DNA of 7,642 bases. It comes from Clostridia bacterium. Lineage in GTDB: Bacteria > Bacillota > Clostridia > Lachnospirales > Anaerotignaceae. How positions within the stretch are numbered: the stretch's first letter is position 1; every line of letters begins with the position of its first letter. The stretch covers positions 1 to 7,642 of the forward strand of contig CAAEMG010000077.1 in assembly GCA_900757025.1 (NCBI GenBank). Direction: 5' to 3'. The position numbers and the translations under genes are program-made. A model generated the notes under the pieces. That model worked only from the letters and a program-made list of their open reading frames with translations. It ran no database searches and was not told the DNA's origin. Shown piece by piece: positions 6,681 through 7,642 of this stretch.

Positions 6681-6709
6681 GGCTGCCTTTTAGGCGGCTT
6701 ATTTTTTTT
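6681..6709 (+). terminator. second terminator-like hairpin, in tandem
   Basis: GGCTGCCT (6681-6688) pairs with AGGCGGCT (6692-6699) through six Watson-Crick and two G-U pairs around a 3-base loop. TA and eight T (6702-6709) follow. It lies 11 bases after the first terminator and would catch read-through before spoIVB. Confidence 0.7.
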
Positions 6710-6747
6710 GCTGAAAATCTATGTAAAAATATGTGTATTTCATTGCT

Positions 6748-6776
6748 GAATATTACAAACTTTTCGGGTTAAATTA
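6748..6776 (+). promoter_or_regulatory. candidate forespore (sigma-F/sigma-G-type) promoter of spoIVB
   Basis: GAATA (6748-6752) fits the sigma-G -35 consensus GHATR and 4 of 5 positions of the sigma-F one. After 14 bases, GGTTAAATTA (6767-6776) fits the sigma-F -10 consensus GGNRANANTW at every defined position except one. The start would be near 6783, about 20 bases before the gene. The spacing equals that of the candidate promoter of the BofC-like gene. In B. subtilis spoIVB is expressed in the forespore. Confidence 0.35.
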
Positions 6777-6787
6777 AAAAAATAATG

Positions 6788-6795
6788 AAAGGTGG
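6788..6795 (+). promoter_or_regulatory. ribosome binding site that fixes the spoIVB start
   Basis: AAAGGTGG lies 8 bases before the GTG at 6804. An in-frame stop at 6786 and the overlap of the other in-frame GTG (6792) with this site leave 6804 as the clear start. Confidence 0.75.
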
Positions 6796-6803
6796 GAAAG
6801 GTT

Positions 6804-7642
6804 GTGACTATTTTGGCAAAACGTATTGCAAAGGCTTCAATATATGTATTTTTAACTGTTACAAGTTTATATATGATTATTTATATTTTTCTTCCTTCGA
6901 AAATAAATGTATTTGAGGGCGAAAAAGTAAAAATTTCAAATGTTGTTCCGGCATCTCTTTCATCAAATCCACAGACAAAGGGAATTATTGAATATGATTT
7001 TTCATCGGATTCACTTTTGGGAGAAAACTGCGGAAGCTGTAAGGCATTTGTTTCTGTGGCAGGCATACCCGTTAAAGAAGTAAGCATAAACGTATTGCCT
7101 TCAAATCTTGTTATTCCTGTGGGAAACGTAAAGGGTATAGTTTTGAATTATGACGGAGTGCTTGTTTTGGGAACGGGCGAATTTGAAAATGAAAACGGTG
7201 AAAAAGTATCTCCATCAAAAGGATATTTAAAAACAGGTGATATGATTGAAAGCATAAACGGCGAAAAAATAAATTCAAAAGAAGAAGTTATGCAGATAGT
7301 TGAAGAAAGCGAAGGAAAAGCGATTACAATGTCTGTAATAAGAGGAGGAGAAAATAAGGAAATAAATATATTGCCGGCAATTTCTATTTCTGACGGAAAA
7401 TATAAAATAGGCTGTTGGATAAGAGGCGAAACACAGGGCCTTGGCACAATAACATATGTTGAGCCAAAAAGCAGAAAATTCGGTGCATTGGGCCACGGAG
7501 TATATGATGCCGATACTAAAAAGCTGACTGAAATAAAAGAGGGAAAAATAACGGAATCTTTTATTTCGGGAATTAAAAAAAGCGAAAAAGGACTTCCGGG
7601 AGAGATTGTAGGGTCTTTAAACAAGAAAGAAATTTTGGGTAC
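6804..7642 (+). CDS. spoIVB: SpoIVB serine peptidase (family S55), 3' end outside window
   Basis: SpoIVB is a forespore-made serine protease that is sent into the space between forespore and mother cell. In B. subtilis it cleaves SpoIVFA so that SpoIVFB can activate pro-sigma-K. The visible 279 residues show a short cytoplasmic start, one membrane segment (about 13-30), and a region of about 100 residues. A PDZ domain follows, with GYLKTGDMIESINGEKI (140-156) and the helix SKEEVMQIVEES (158-169). The S55 peptidase domain then begins at IGCWIRGETQGLGTITYVEP (202-221). FGALGHGVYDADT (226-238) carries the probable catalytic His231. The catalytic Asp and Ser should lie beyond the edge, since B. 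subtilis SpoIVB has 426 residues. The start is GTG. In many Firmicutes spo0A follows this gene. The reading frame is intact to position 7642. Confidence 0.93.
   Translation, partial: MTILAKRIAKASIYVFLTVTSLYMIIYIFLPSKINVFEGEKVKISNVVPASLSSNPQTKGIIEYDFSSDSLLGENCGSCKAFVSVAGIPVKEVSINVLPSNLVIPVGNVKGIVLNYDGVLVLGTGEFENENGEKVSPSKGYLKTGDMIESINGEKINSKEEVMQIVEESEGKAITMSVIRGGENKEINILPAISISDGKYKIGCWIRGETQGLGTITYVEPKSRKFGALGHGVYDADTKKLTEIKEGKITESFISGIKKSEKGLPGEIVGSLNKKEILG

Larger units (their letters stand above)
6458..6803 (+). other. 346-base non-coding region between the BofC-like gene and spoIVB
   Basis: From left to right the region holds the following. Positions 6458-6525 are an AT-rich stretch without a clear terminator for the upstream gene. 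An inverted repeat and a strong promoter lie at 6531-6567. A probable small RNA runs from about 6573 to its terminator at 6670. A second terminator-like hairpin is at 6681-6709. Positions 6710-6747 are featureless and AT-rich. A forespore-like promoter follows at 6748-6776, then the spoIVB ribosome binding site. I find no protein-coding gene with a ribosome binding site in it. Confidence 0.8.

Noticed and set aside
6616..6693. A 25-codon reading frame (MLEYLLFMEK...) inside the small RNA region, possible mini-peptide
   Set aside because: It has no ribosome binding site before its ATG, and more than half of it is the terminator hairpin and the linker to the second hairpin. The hydrophobic residues come from translating the T run.
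6573..6803. Riboswitch or attenuator leader for spoIVB
   Set aside because: Two consecutive terminator-like hairpins end about 95 bases before the gene, no anti-terminator pairing is evident, and spoIVB has its own candidate promoter after them.
7148..7624. Minus-strand open frame of 158 codons
   Set aside because: It lies wholly within spoIVB on the other strand. Its Pro/Ser/Phe-rich composition is the mirror of the AT-rich sense codons, and it has no recognisable family.
1..7642. CRISPR array, tRNA, rRNA, insertion sequence, phage or defence genes
   Set aside because: No regularly spaced repeats, cloverleaf, transposase, integrase or phage-like genes were seen on either strand.

Overview
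The window looks like chromosome from a low-GC, spore-forming member of the Clostridia. This rests on the AT-rich DNA, the frequent CTT and AGA codons, the strong purine-rich ribosome binding sites, the frequent GTG starts, and the pairing of BofC-like and SpoIVB-like sporulation proteins. A Lachnospirales-type gut anaerobe is a reasonable guess but is not proven. All seven genes read on the plus strand and nothing convincing is coded on the minus strand.

Layout. (1) Positions 1-920 hold the C-terminal part of a SpoVB/MurJ-type membrane flippase, closed by an intrinsic terminator (929-956). (2) A sigma-A-type promoter (984-1012) drives dapF (1059-1892) and dapL (1910-3148). Together they encode the last two steps of the aminotransferase route to meso-diaminopimelate, used for peptidoglycan and lysine. 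(3) The 171-base gap 3149-3319 carries two adjacent hairpins that look like a small dispersed intergenic repeat. (4) hflX (3320-4594), a histidine phosphatase gene (4609-5214) and a GNAT acetyltransferase gene (5247-5744) form a tight cluster that ends in a strong terminator (5756-5792). (5) A BofC-like secreted or anchored protein (5894-6457) is followed by a 346-base non-coding gap and then by the start of spoIVB (6804 to the window edge).

The most interesting part is 5840-7642. In Bacillus subtilis BofC restrains the SpoIVB protease in the forespore-to-mother-cell checkpoint, and there the two genes are not neighbours. Here they are consecutive, and each is preceded at a similar distance by a sequence resembling a forespore (sigma-F/sigma-G) promoter. 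Between them sits an apparently independent transcription unit: a near-consensus sigma-A promoter, about 97 bases with stable hairpins and no credible open reading frame, and a textbook terminator, followed by a second terminator-like hairpin. This is a candidate small RNA that I cannot assign to any family. An 18-base near-palindrome lies over its -35 element and may be an operator.

Functional assignments come from motif recognition by eye. The promoters, the small RNA, the operator and the repeat are inferences from sequence patterns.
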